Source of the DNA: Theobroma cacao
Lineage: Eukaryota > Streptophyta > Magnoliopsida > Malvales > Malvaceae
Direction: 5' to 3'
NCBI RefSeq assembly: GCF_000208745.1
Contig: NC_030857.1
Span: 15,660,053-15,724,052 of the forward strand
DNA length: 64,000 nt
Below are positions 49,601 through 62,499 of the stretch, piece by piece (the first letter of the stretch is position 1; each line of letters starts with the position of its first letter). Both the position numbers and the translations under genes were made by a program. Below the pieces are notes generated by a model. That model was not told the DNA's origin and ran no database searches. It worked only from the letters and a program-made list of their open reading frames with translations.

Positions 49601-52000
49601 GAGTAAGAGCAAAGTGTATTTTAATTTCATAAATGAAAGACAATGAGTTACTTTTTAAATTATAAGGATACAAATTTTAAGAGTCATAGGTGTAATTTAT
49701 TCTTGATCTTTTATCTGATGATATATTTATAAATATTTTATGGCCTTATAATAAATTAAACATTTTAATTATAATCATTTTACAAATAATTAAGCATATT
49801 AACTGATTTTCGTATATAAAAAGGTATAATTTTTTTTTGAAAAGTAAAAGGTATAATATTGATGATGATAGTTGTTAATTAGGTATTCAATTTTCATATT
49901 TGTATTACTGTAAGTTTATAGTGTAAATGTGTTGTCTCAATTCTATTGTGGACAAGTCAAGTCTTTCACCTTATTACTTTTTGTGGTAAATTAATAATAA
50001 TATAGTAGAACTTTACTAGTTAACTTTTTGTAGAGATCTTGTGACTTGGGAGTGAATAAGAATACTTGGCAAGTATTAAATAAATTAATGAACACTATGG
50101 ACTTTGAGGTGTATTGTTGAATACTTTAGAGTAAATAAATGCTGAATACTAATTAAAATGATATTTATAGAAAAGAAATGTTCAAAGTGCTTATTGGCAC
50201 TTGTTCTTTTAATGAGATTACAAGTATAAGTAAAAATTTCATTAATCTAATAAAGCATTACTCAACATGTCTTATATCATTGTTACATCACGAATAAATA
50301 AAAAAACAATTAAATAAATTAATAAATTAATATAAAGTTGGACTACGCTCACCCTTGACGAAAATCAACTTGAGAACCTATTCCTTGCCATTAACCTATT
50401 GATACTTGTTAAGATGATATTTATAGAAAAACTTTTGTAATTAATTAATACATTACCTCCTTTTGTAATTAATATTTCTTAAAATGATAATTTAATTAAT
50501 TTTAACAAGTGCTTATAGCTGCCAATTAACCTGACTCTTTATAAAAAGAAGTTTGTCATTTTGGTGAGAATAATAAAAAATGCATTTTTTCTAAATTAAT
50601 ATTTTAACTAAACTTAATTAGTTTTGATAGATACTCGTTCAAGTGATCCAAAATTTCTGATAACATAAATAAAATACCAATTTTAATCCAAAGTTTTTCA
50701 TTGCAACAATTTTAATTTAATTGTTCTATATAAAATGAAAACTATTTATTTAGTTATTAAAAGAAAGTACTATTTTAATTTAAATTAAATTGTTTTTTTT
50801 TAAGAAAGAATCAAGCACATCTCAAATTACACAAAATGTAACTCAAATTTATTGAAATTTTGAAAATGAATTTGCATTTAGATGAGGTCGGACGGACCAA
50901 GTGTGCTTGACAAATTGGCATGGCCTACACCTGATCCAGGTAAACCTAACTTAATTAATGCCATATTGAAACTTATTAACGCCGTTTGAAGGCTTAATGA
51001 CCGTATAGTAGGAGATACCGTCTGCAGCCAAATATGTAAGTCTCCTAAGAATAAGGGTTTTCCATTAATTATGGGGTTAAAGACTAGGAAGATTTTTGTC
51101 TCCCACATGCCTTTGTGTTTTTTTCTTGTTTTGGGGGCAAAATCACATTTTTCTTAATAATCTGTCTTAAAATAATTAAAATAATTATTTTAATTAAATA
51201 TGGGTTATGATGAGAAAGAAGTTTAGCAAATCCATGCCCCAAGAGAACATCAAGCCACACGTGAGCAAGGTCTTTAGTCAATTAAAAAGAGAGCTTTGAG
51301 TTCTAAGTTTTGTGTTGTTCTGTCTCTATCTCATAATTAACTATTCCATTTCCGTTTTAAAGGCAAAAATAAAAAATTAATTAATAAAGATTAGATGTTA
51401 GGGAAACCATTTGGCATGGCAATTTTTTTTTGTTAGACTGTAGTTATAATCTTACAATCAAAGCTCACATTGTTCGCTTGCAAAATAATTTCATCCATCC
51501 CATTGTCTATTCATTCTTTCAAAGAGCATTCAATCTTAATTAATTGCCATCACTATTCTTCGGTTCTCTTCTTATCTTTTTGTTGTACTAATTAATTTCA
51601 ATAATGGACATTAGAAGTTCAAACTCCTTTTTTTTTCTTCTTCTTTTCTATATGATATTTCTTTTTATGCCAACTCACGAAAATGATTGAGAATCCCTTT
51701 TTGATAAGTTACAAGTAATAATCATGAAAACAAAAAACAAAATAAAAATTAATTCTTCCAGCTATTTGAACTAATTTAAGCCTCATAGAGATAAAGACAA
51801 ATATTATTTTCCTTTTTTGAATATAAGGGATTTTATTAATAAAGAGATTACCCATAATGAAGTAAATCCTTTAGAGATAAAACAACTCAAGATTTGAAAA
51901 AATTTTACAAAATAATTCCAAACCTGTTTATCAACTCAAGATTGTTAACCCACAGAATGTTTCTCAAATTATATGAGCATGGGCATACTTTGGTGACTAT
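49601..52000. other. AT-rich intergenic sequence, no supported gene
   Basis: No coding segment with family resemblance. A short minus-strand open frame at 51108-50878 ends GLPGSGVGHANLSS; it lacks a signal peptide and is not called. Confidence 0.4.
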
Positions 52001-52755
52001 ATTAAGCAGGGCCATATCCGTACTTTAATACCATTATTTATATTTTGGTTTCTATGGTTGGAAAGGAATGATATAAAACATAGAAACTTAGGTGTGTACT
52101 CTAATAGAGTGGTGTGGTAAATTATGAAACTCAATCACCAGCTATTCCATGGGAAGCAATTTCAACAATGGCAATGGAAGGGAGATCTGCAAATTGCTTC
52201 ATTATGGGGATTGTCTTTTCAGAAGGCCCGATTATCACCACCACAAATATTATATTGACAAAAACCTGCATTAGGTGAGTTTAAGCTAAATGCTGATGGT
52301 AGCTCGAAATGTAACTTTCAAAATGCTGTAGGTGGAGGGATTCTGCGAGATTACACAGGCGCATTAGTATTTGGATTTAATGAGAATTTTGGAGTAAAAA
52401 ATTTCATTCATGCAAAATTATTAGCATTATATAGAGGACTGGTTTTGTATCGTGACTATGACATTTCGCGTTTATGGATTGAAATGGATGCCCTGGTTGT
52501 GATACAAATGCTTATAGGGAGATATCAAGGCTCATATGATAGAAGGTACTTATTGGCTAATATTCAAAAACTGCTTACTCATTTCTCTTACAGGTTGTCT
52601 CATATTTTCCTAGAAGGTAATCAGGCAGCAGATTTATTAGTTAACCTTGGCCACGAATATCAGAGTCTTCAAGTTTTTACAGTCTCGTTTAGGAAATTAC
52701 GAGGTATATTAAGATTAGACAAAACTGATTTAGGGTATGTTCGATTTAAATAATT
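52000..52755 (+). pseudogene. Second LINE 3' end (RNase H domain), plus strand
   Basis: From about 52268 the frame reads PALGEFKLNADGSSKCNFQNAVGGGILRD with the RVT_3 start and catalytic Asp. Then come LWIEMDALVVIQML and YRLSHIFLEGNQAADLLVNLGH before a stop at 52750. Upstream (52000-52260) is LINE linker with stops. A stop (TATTGACAAAAACC region) precedes the domain, so it is dead. This is a 5'-truncated insertion, as is common for LINEs. Confidence 0.8.
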
Positions 52756-53235
52756 GTAAAGGAGTAGTACTCCTCATTTTTATTATTTTTATCTTCACTT
52801 GTAATGTTCTTTTTTTCAAAAGTCCCATAAAACTTTGTACACAGGTAAATTATTTATCCTCTGCTCCAAAAATTATGGCAAGGGTAGTAATTCTTATTTT
52901 AGGAATTTTATCTCTTCTTGATCATGTAATTTTGGAGGTCAAGTTTCGGTCCCCTTCCTTGCTGTACTTCATTTTATTATTATTATTAATAAAATAAATA
53001 CATGGTAATTGAGCCCTGCAGAAACTTCCAATATAATAAAAAAAAAACAACTCAAGATAAAAGTTAAAGAAAAAATTTACACGTGTCATAAATTTCACAT
53101 CAATAAAAGATAAATGAGTTTTGAATTTATAAATAAAGGTATTTTTTCACTTATCAAATATATTTTTTGAGTTAGAAATAGATGTGCATAATACCTGCAT
53201 ATACATTTAATATTTTTTTGTAGATCTAGTAATTT

Positions 53236-53990
53236 AAAACACAACACGTTAACACGACATGAGTAAACACAGAGTTAAACAAGTTTGGGTTTAGCCTTAA
53301 CGTGTTTCGTATCTAATCGTGTCTAATACGTTTAAGACATAAAAATTTTCGTGTCTTAACGTGTCAGACACGAGTAATACGTTTAAAATACGTTTAAACA
53401 TGTTTAATTAATGGTGTTAATGTGTTATCGTGTTTAAACATATAAACGTGTTTAATCGTGTTATCGTGTTTAAGTATGTTTACATGATACGCTTATCAAC
53501 TTGTTAAAAATTAATAGTCAAATGCTGTTTTAGTCTTATTTAAATAATTTTAAATAATTATTTTAATAAGATTTTTAAATTTTATAAAGATAAAAATGTA
53601 ATTATGTCATGCCCAAATCCTAATTTTAAATTTTGTTTTGTTATATTTGATGTTTTTGTTATTTTGTTTTGTTATAATTATTTTTATAATTATTGATTTT
53701 AAATTTAAATAATAAAATTATATTTAATTATAAATATTTTTATTTAATCATGTTAAATGTGTTAAACATATTAATCGTGTTATTAATTATGTCGTGTCAT
53801 ATATTGACACGTTTGACAAACATGTCTAAATGTGTTATGTCGTATTACACGGTTATTAAGCGTATACGTGTTTTTGTTTTAGATTTAAAATATGAATAGT
53901 ATTCGTGTTGTGTTCATATTTAATTTTAACATGTTTCGTATCTAATTGTGTCTGATACATTTAAAATACGAAAACACGAATTGTTAAGTC
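53236..53990. repeat. AT-rich element dense in CGTGTTT/AACACG words
   Basis: Hexamers like cgtgtt, aacacg and tacgttt recur dozens of times. A block of about 50 nt ('cgtgtttcgtatctaatcgtgtctaatacgttt', near 53308) recurs near 53931 with few changes in the same orientation. No coding potential. It is probably a non-autonomous transposon with hAT-like TIR-rich ends; the class is undetermined. Confidence 0.5.
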
Positions 53991-54479
53991 TAATTTTTTG
54001 GAGTACAAAAATGATTTTATATATTATGATATATAAAAGAAAAGTATACCTTAAAACAAAGAATTAAAGAGAAGGCAAGTCCATGTCCTCTAGAGAAGGG
54101 GCAGATCTTAGGTCGTTGATATTCTAAACCTCAACTCACATTAAAAACCTTATCCTTTTTAATTAGCATTAATTAAAACAATAATTTTAAAGTTCTAAAA
54201 ATGAAAATATTCCATATATTTATAATATGGTAGGTTCTGTCTCTTTCAGGGGCGGTCCATACTTCCCGCACTTGATTTTGACAAGTTCCAATTATGAGGA
54301 GGCACGTGCAAAGAAAACACAAGGGCCAAGGGGCAAAATGTGATAGACTTAAAGAAAAATTATTTGTATATAAATGAACAATTTTTTTGTTTCATACTAA
54401 TGTGAAAGGCTACTAAAATGAAGTTAAAATGTAATTAAAAATATGTTATTTCATAAAATTTATATAAAATAATAGAAAT

Positions 54480-55180
54480 GTATAATAATTCAGGATTGCA
54501 AACCTCCGAACTCTGAAGAGGGGATAATTTCGTCCCTCTGTTGGAAGAGCAACACACGTCATCCTCTCTCTCTTTCTCTCCTTTCTAGAAGAAAGAATCT
54601 GAGTTCAGACCGAGTCCCTCTCCTCATTACGCGCCAACGAAGACCCAGCTGTGCCCTCCACGTGTATGCGGGACTTCGTCTTTTCTCCAGTCATATTAAT
54701 CCACGTGGAAAAAAGACCCTCGTTCACACTAGCGAAGTCACGTCAGTGAAAAACTTTTGTGGGCCAAAGGAACAGTGTATTTGATCAACGGCTCCGATGT
54801 GCTCACAACTTAAATCTTAGATTTTATTATGACTATACGTGTCCACTGCGTGTGGCCGCGTGTAAATGTTTTTAACCATCTTGACAAGTTAAAAAGGAAT
54901 AAAAAAAGGTTTAAATTTTGATTAAGGCTAATTAAAGTAAAAATAAAAGAAAAGGGTTTGTTTTAGCTCGCCTCGGATTAGACCTTTCCTTTTCCCAACC
55001 ACCCTAAAACGCGGTCCAAAAATCCCCAATAAAATGCCATCCCCTTTCTTTAGGGTTTCAGTGCACCCTGGTTCGTTTCTTTCTCATCTCATTTCTCCCA
55101 AATTTTCTCTCCAAATTATTCGATCCAATTAAATTCCAAATTTTATTTTAATATAATAATTATTATTTGTCGATGTGAGA
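54480..55180 (+). promoter_or_regulatory. ROH1-family gene promoter and 5' UTR with two G-boxes
   Basis: Palindromic CACGTG occurs at 54659-54664 and 54702-54707, and further ACGT cores follow near 54730 and 54837. Known: G-box/ABRE cores bind bZIP and bHLH factors (light, ABA, stress). A CT-rich leader-like stretch (55078-55115) precedes the ATG. Confidence 0.5.
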
Positions 55181-56443
55181 ATGCCCGCAACGGATTATCA
55201 AGGAAGTTCGGCACCGTTGACGAATATCGGCCGTTCGTTGTTATCCCTGAGGAGGGATCAGGTACACGCGATGGAAACCCAGAACGACGGATCTGCCTCG
55301 CACGAGCTGGAGCTCGAGTCGTTTCAAAGACAAGTAGCTGACCGATTCCACGATTTATCGTCTGTTCCTTCCGATGAATTGCTGTCTCTTCCTTGGGTTC
55401 GGAAACTGCTCGACGTTTTCCTTTGTTGTCAAGAGGAGTTTCGAGTCATCCTTTTTAACAACAAAGCTCAAGTGATGAAACCGCCCATGGACCGTTTGAT
55501 TGCCGATTATTACGAGCGTACTGTTAAGGCGCTTGATGTTTGTAATGCGATTCGCGACGGAATTGAACAGATCAGGCAATGGCAGAAGCTTCTAGAAATC
55601 GTGCTTTGTGCTTTGGGTGATAGTAATGTTAATAGTAATACGAGTAGCAATGGTAATAATAATAATTGTTATCAGAGAATCCTAGGAGAAGGGCAATTTC
55701 GTCGCGCCAAAAAGGCGTTGATAGATTTAGCAATTGGGATGCTTGACGAGAAAGATTCTGGGCAAGCTTTGGCTCATCGGAATCGTTCCTTTGGAAGAAA
55801 CAACAATAGCGGCAGTCACTCGAAGGATCATCACCATCGTTCTTTGGGGCATTTCAGGTCTTTGTCTTGGAGCGTTTCGAGGTCTTGGTCTGCTGCCAGG
55901 CAGCTTCAGGCAATTGGGAATAACTTGGCTGCGCCGCGAGGGAATGAGGTTGTGGCTACCAATGGACTTGCAATCCCTGTTTACACAATGGGTTGTGTTT
56001 TGTTGTTTGTAATGTGGGCTTTGGTGGCTGCTATTCCTTGCCAGGATCGTGGTTTGCAAGTTCATTTTTATGTTCCCAGGCAGTTTTCGTGGGCAGCTCC
56101 AATTCTTTCGTTGCACGAGAGGATCATGGAGGAGTCCAAGAAGAGGGACAGGAAAAATGCTTGCGGGTTGTTAAGGGAGATTTATCAGATGGAGAAGTGT
56201 TCGCGGTTGTTGGGGGAATTGGCTGATTCTGTGCAGTTTCCGTTGAGTGAGGAGAAGGAAGGGGAGGTCAGGCAGAGAGTGAAGGAATTGGGCCAGGTTT
56301 GTGACGCAATGAAGGAAGGTTTAGAGCCGCTGGAGAGGCAGGTTAGGGAGGTGTTTCACAGGATTGTTCGTAGCCGAACTGAAGGGCTTGACTCTTTAGA
56401 AGACACAATCCTGAGTAAAAAGTCTGTTCTGGGGCTGGGCTGA
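55181..56443 (+). CDS. ROH1: ROH1/DUF793-family protein, single exon, 420 aa
   Basis: The ATG at 55181 gives [29 protein letters not shown], the conserved N-terminus of the plant ROH1 (DUF793, BPS1-like) family. Known: Arabidopsis ROH1 interacts with an EXO70 exocyst subunit and affects secretion and seed-coat mucilage. Residues 41-145 are helical with [18 protein letters not shown] and [19 protein letters not shown]. An Asn/Ser-rich low-complexity insert is at 148-163. A Ser/Arg stretch [17 protein letters not shown] (220-242) is a family landmark. A hydrophobic segment is at 264-286, and the C-terminal helices (311-400) complete the domain. Length and lack of introns are usual for the family. 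The gene looks intact. The promoter contains G-boxes. A GTG two codons upstream is not a plausible start. Confidence 0.88.
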   Translation: MPATDYQGSSAPLTNIGRSLLSLRRDQVHAMETQNDGSASHELELESFQRQVADRFHDLSSVPSDELLSLPWVRKLLDVFLCCQEEFRVILFNNKAQVMKPPMDRLIADYYERTVKALDVCNAIRDGIEQIRQWQKLLEIVLCALGDSNVNSNTSSNGNNNNCYQRILGEGQFRRAKKALIDLAIGMLDEKDSGQALAHRNRSFGRNNNSGSHSKDHHHRSLGHFRSLSWSVSRSWSAARQLQAIGNNLAAPRGNEVVATNGLAIPVYTMGCVLLFVMWALVAAIPCQDRGLQVHFYVPRQFSWAAPILSLHERIMEESKKRDRKNACGLLREIYQMEKCSRLLGELADSVQFPLSEEKEGEVRQRVKELGQVCDAMKEGLEPLERQVREVFHRIVRSRTEGLDSLEDTILSKKSVLGLG

Positions 56444-57049
56444 TTTTAATTGTAAGTGTCAAATGTGAAGCTTGCAACTGTGTTATGATTTGTCTTTGGG
56501 GGAACTTGAGTATCATGAAGAAGAGAAGAGATGATGAAGATGGAGAAGAAATGAAGAAGGATTTGAGGCATACGCCGCAAAAATAAAAAAAGGGTAAGGA
56601 GGAAAAACAAAAGAGATTTTTCTTGTATTTATCACCATATAACAGTGTAAAGAAAGTAGGATATGGAGTCGGCCCGTTGGTCCCGGTGCTGATGTCCAGC
56701 TTTGTGTTGTTATTGTATAATCAAATTTCTGAGTAAATTTGCATCTTGGTTCTGTAGCTGATTTTATGTTCAAAATTTTGTCTACTTGTCAATGATATAT
56801 ACTTTTTGTGCTTCTTTGTTAATATTCTGCATTTTAGATGCAATAATAAGATGAATGGTAGTGAATGAAAGAGTTCTTTTTGTTGCTAAGCTCTTTGGAC
56901 AAGGTTGTAACCACCTAATGAAATGCAAAAAAAAATTGTATGATAGTTTCTAGGATGAAGAAAATTGTCTAGTTGCTGTGTTGGACTTTTAACTAGAATA
57001 ATCATTGACTGGTCTGAAATCTCACCTATGCCAGCAAGAAATGAAGTAC
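56444..57049. other. ROH1 3' flank
   Basis: Contains the 3' UTR. No further gene seen before the duplicated WD40 segment begins. Confidence 0.45.
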
Positions 57050-60000
57050 TTTAGTGACAGAATCTCCGTTTTCCCTCCCCTCCCCTCCCCTCCCCTCTTT
57101 ATTCACTGTTCTTTCCCCGCCAGACCCAAGAGAGAGAAAAATGGGGTCAACATTGGCAGCGAAGAGTCTGAGAAAGGCGTTAATGCCATTAATACTCCTA
57201 GAGAATCCATCTCCTGGAAACCTCCAGTCAGACTCGCCTTGCTCTCCATGTATGCACTTTTTCTTTCATATTCCTTGCATTTACGTGAATTCACTATTAC
57301 CCATGTTCTTATTTTTTCCAATTCTTCATCAGGTTAATGAGGATGGCTCTTTTGTTGGGTTTACATTGGCACTGGATGCAACATCTACAAACTCCAGGTA
57401 CATATACATGATTTGGAAATTTCTATATGTACCAGCAGGGTCCCTGGGAAATAAATTCTTATAAACTCCTTTCTATCTTTCTTTTTTTTTAATAATTAAT
57501 TTTTACAGATTCCGCTGGAAGATTCTTGGCTTAGCAAAGGAAAAGAAGCCCTCTTTATTCCTGAGCGAACAAAGGTACTATTATTTGACTTTCAACATGC
57601 CATTCATAATTTTTCTAGGAAGGAAGAATGAGGACTTGAAATAAGCTTGTGTTACTGTTATCTGTTTATGTATATATTCATCTTATCATCTTTGGTTTTG
57701 AAGGTTATAGAATCTTCTTTGCTTAAGAGGTGCCCTCATTGTTTAGAAATTCAGAGTATTGTCCTAGCCGGGATTGAAAGTAAGTGTGTTTTCAGTTGAC
57801 ATTTAGTGTATTTTTTAATTTGATGATATCTTAGATAGAAGGCGTTTCTATAGCTTACATTATATGTTAAATGGCATACGAATGATTGTAGTTTGGCCGA
57901 AAGAGGGATGTTGAATTGTCATTCTCTTTTTGCTTGTCTTAATGACATACATGATATAACTAGTATAGCAAGTTTCATTCTACACATGGAGAGAGAGGGT
58001 AGATGTTGTATGTGGTTGATGAAACTGTCAGCATATCTCATATCTCTCATTAGTCTTGGGGCCTTTGTTTGCAACATATAGAGGGTGAAACCGTTAATTG
58101 TTAAATCTTGTTCAATTTAGGCATCTGTTGATACAACTCATTTAGCTGGCCCTTGCAAACTAGAACAATTAAAAAACCATTGATTATCCATTAAAACACT
58201 TGGACTCACGGTCTGATATTAGTTTTTTAACTTGCATACATTTGTGTGAAGTTATTATTAAACCTAGTGCTGCATATGGGTCAGGGTGGTTCAGATATTA
58301 GCTAACTTACTCACTGAGCTGAGGTTTCCTGTTTTTAAAAATCTCAAACTGAAACCACATTGAAGGGTAACAAAAACTAAATGTAACTGAGACCGAATTA
58401 GTTGGTTGTTTTGGTTCGGTTTCTCGGGTTTTTTGTCTTCGTCACATCGCCCAAATTTAGTGCATTTGCAGATATTCAAATCCTTATTAAACCCTTTCAG
58501 AAATCTTTGCCCCTGAATCAAATAAAAATCACAAAGCTAACCCCAAAAGCAAGGCATCTTAAATAAAAAAATTTCAAATGTGATCTCTCAAGTATTAGTT
58601 CTGATCCCCAACCTTGCAGAAAAAGAGAAGGTGAAAGAAGATTTTAAATATAGAGCTAGAATTGTGATATCTCTGGGCAGTGCTTTGTCGAAGAAAGAAG
58701 CTTGAACAATATGAAAAATAAGAAAGTCTAATGTTAAAATGGTTGCTTAAGAGAAAAAAGAGAGAAAGAAGCCAGCAGTGATAAGAGATTCTGAACTAAA
58801 AAACTGGAATTAGAGAAAGAAATAAGAAAGAGAAATTATAAGATTAAAAAATAGTTGAAAAAACAAAGAAGGGTCCCTGGTCGCACTGTATTCATGTGAC
58901 TTGCATTCAAATCTAGTGTCAAGTCTCACTTATGCGTGAGCTGTAATTTATTATTTGATAGAATGGTAAGGCGCTGGTTGGTTTGGATAAAGTCGGATAT
59001 GCACAAAATCCGAAACCAAATCAAATAGATTGGTTATCTGAACCTCATATCGATTCGGTTTTCGGTTTGCACAGCCCTAATGAAACCTGCATAAGTTGTG
59101 CTATATGGGAGAATATCTGCAATGGGGCTATATTAGACAACTGAGAAGCGGAGCGGAGTTGGATTATATTAGCCCAGTGCGAGCTCTATAAATTCCTAAT
59201 TGAAAGTCATTAACAAACCCATTAAAATATGATCTTTATGTTAGAATTTAGCTTTGACAAGGGGGGAGGGATGAAATAATGTTTGATATAGAATGGAGTA
59301 TTAAGGTGGTCAGAAATAAAATTTGGTTATCTCCTTCCAGTGTTGTCTATGCCGTGGACTGATATGGCAATTATTTTATCCTACTCTTAATCATGTTCAC
59401 AAAAAGATCACAGTGGAGGGTAAAAATAATTTAATCGGATCCTTCACCTGAATTAAACTACAAGTGGATTGTTTTCAATGAAAATATAATAAATTTAAAA
59501 ATTAATCAAGAGTAAAATTAAATTTTTATCTGTATCATATCAATAAATTGACAGAAATATTAACGGTCAATTAACGGTTGGATTTACGTATCTAGTGAAA
59601 AATATTTTTTTAAAATAAGATATTTATTTTAAAAATTAATGAACTTTCGTGTAATTTGGTTTTAAATTTAGGGTGGTAAAAATATTTTACTCTAATTTTT
59701 TCTTTGCATCAAAGGACTTGTGCAATTATCCTTTGTTTGGTACACACTGCACACAAGTTTCACTGCCCCTAGAAGACTCAAATGGGTGATTTAAGACGGT
59801 TGAGATTGAGTAATTACCTGCAAGACCAGTTTCGAATTAGAAGTTTTTATTAAAAACAAATATATATATNGTATATAAAGCTGCTTTGAAACGCCCACAC
59901 CCTTTTGTGGAAGGTTTTGATATGAAAAGTATCTAGAGAGTGAATCTTGATCCCCCAGACTCAAGCCCCTTATGTCAATAAAATATTGAATTCAGCTTTT

Positions 60001-60320
60001 CATGGCCTTCTGGAACATGTATATAGAAATAGATAGTTGTTTTTGTTTAGTGTAGAAGAAAATAAAGCGATGTGTGAAAAGAGCCCAAAACTGGCCATTT
60101 CACATCAGAAATGGAAATGAGGACCAAAACTTGAGAGTTGAGAGTGTTTGAGGGTTAGCCTTTTAAAATAATGCAAGGGGACAACAACTTGAGGCTACCT
60201 CTTTTTAAAGGTCCATTACAACACTAGGTTTTAGGGGCTTATCAAATTCTTTCAGGTATACTGATGTTGATAATTCCCTTTCTATGCATTCATATATATA
60301 TTTTTTTAATTTGACTTGCT
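57050..60320 (+). pseudogene. Segmental duplicate of the WD40 locus, exons 1-4 only
   Basis: Matches the WD40 locus from its 5' UTR (28310) through exon 4 and intron 4 including the MITE (58265-59079). It then skips to intron 9 (33750-34130 equals about 59105-59488) and next to the 3' flank (38195 equals 59701; 39101 equals 60073). The exon 1 copy (ATG 57141) carries a 1-nt insertion at CAGTCAGACTCG. The exon 2 copy carries a 1-nt deletion (GGCTCTTTTGTTGGG). Exon 4 is almost intact. Introns are retained, so this is DNA-level duplication followed by deletion, not retroposition. Exons 5-13 are gone, so no functional propeller can form. Confidence 0.88.
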
Positions 60321-62283
60321 GGGTTTTTTTTTTTTAAATAAAAGTAGAGGAAATTATGAACAAGTGTCTTAAGGGTGGCAATGCCAATGATTGCTTTGAC
60401 TTTGCCGATCACTGTTGCTATTGTTGACTAATCATTGGCAATGCCAACTTGAGCATTTACTAATGTGAATAGGCAAGTCTCATTTGCTTTAAGCAGTAGA
60501 GCCATAATAATTGTTTTAAAAAATGTTCAAATTGTATGGTTCAGACATCAATTCCCCATGTTCTCTCTCATAACAACAGCCTCTATTACTCTTGTTAAAG
60601 GAAACCTCAGGGAATCACTCTGCCCCATTTCTTGATATGCATGCAGCAGGGGCACCGTTGGTGGAATATAACATCTCCAGACTCCAGTGAAAGGGAATTG
60701 AACCCTTTGCGACCTACCAAATGGGATTGGGGAGGCTGTCAGAACAGTCTGTCCTTACAACACTTGAATGGTTGTCATAAACTCCAAACTTTAATTACTA
60801 AAACCCAGTTGTGTTGTTCATTGGCTGGCAATTGATGTGAGCTTATGTGAACTTTGAAGAATATCTGTAGTTGCCAAGTCAACTATTTTAGCCATTAGGC
60901 TTTTCATGTGAAAATGAGTGGGCATGAAGTGACATTGGAAAAACCCGGCTTTTCCCCCCGTGTTTTCACGTTGAAAAAAGATGATTAAAACAGAAATGTC
61001 TCATTGTATGAATCAAACTCTTTTCTTGACTTTTACTGCATCTGCTCCTTTCATTCGTGCAGATTGTCTCACTTCATTCATGCAGAACAAAGTCCAAAAT
61101 CTTATCTGCTTTCAGTTTGGTAGAATTAAAGCAAAGTGTTGTCAGACTGAAGTTATCTAATTACCCAATATTTTAGAATTGGGTATCAGTTTTTGGGAGT
61201 TTTAAAAACCTTTTTTAAGGAAAAAAGAAAAACTTTTTGTTTGGTCTATGTTTAGCCCTTTAAGCTTGTCGAGGCAGTTCCTTCCTGAGATTAATATTTC
61301 AGTGCCCCCACCCGCCACTCAAACTGGGGCCACTTTCTAGTTAGGTAATTTTGCCAATAATGATCAAAATTTGTGGCTTTCTTTTCAACTGATCCATAGG
61401 GTTCCAACTTCCAATTTTCAACCACAAAGCCAAATGTGCTGTGAGTGAGACTTGTCATTCAGCTGTGTTTTCTTTCAGCGACCAGTGGGCGATCACTTCA
61501 GTACCTTGGAATTTCTTTTGACGTATGGAAGTCATTTCTGGCAATCTGCTTGAGCTGGTCCTCATTAACTCTTTACATTAATCTATTTCAACATTTCGTC
61601 TTGCACTTGTTTTCTTCCTATGATATGATCAATTGTTGCATTAACTGCATTCTAGGCCTTGGGCTTTCCAGCCGCTAGTCTGTAAGTCTTTTGCGTACTT
61701 ACATCTACGGCTTGTTTTGACAGCTAAATCGCAAGCTGGATTTCTTGGAAGGGGGGAAATAAGAGTCGTTGCGTTTGAATCTAGTTTGTTAGAGCCTAGG
61801 ATTTTAGGTTGAATTATTGGCTATGATAATCAACTGGGACCTTAAAGGCTTTGATGACTTTGATCAGATAGGTAATGACCAAAACAACACTATATTTCCT
61901 TACAGCACAAATATTACTGTTTAACTGTCTGAGTCTGAGTCTGACTCAGAACAATTCAACATCCTCTAGAAGATTTTCAAGATTTGGATTTTGATGAGGG
62001 ATGGAGATTTGAATATAGTGTTAAAGAGTCTGGAACGACAACAATCAGCTCTTGAATTTTTTTTTTTTTGTGTTAATGAACCTATATATTTAGCTTGTCT
62101 AATTCCAAGAATGGCTTTCAATCTTTCTTGGCTGACATATGTCGGCTGGTAGGCAGCTCTAAAGGAAGGTGAACCAGAGTTTGGCTTTCTCATTCATTCC
62201 TTCCATCCTACAAAACGCGGACAGGCTCTGGATGACATTTTTTGGTTTGGTTTAAAGGTGGCTGCTAGACTTTTATAGAGTTA
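60321..62283. other. Intergenic sequence, no supported gene
   Basis: No protein family resemblance or RNA gene seen. Open frames are short and compositionally unremarkable. Confidence 0.4.
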
Positions 62284-62499
62284 TCTTGTCATATTTTGAG
62301 TGATTAAATAGCTAAATCTTTAAGTTTAGATAAAATTTTAAGTAATTTTTTTCGTTTTTCTCTAATTAGTTAACTCATAATTGAGCTAATTTATTTGAAG
62401 TTATTTGAACTCATTTGTATGGTAAAAATGGCTATTTTTAGCTATGGCTACTTTAGCATCTATGTTTTTAAGGTCCTCAAAAGAGAAAAGGTCAAGAGG

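Noticed and set aside
50878..51108. Possible CEP/PIP-type secreted peptide ending in PGSGVGH
   Set aside because: No signal peptide, motif only loosely similar and not at the C-terminus.
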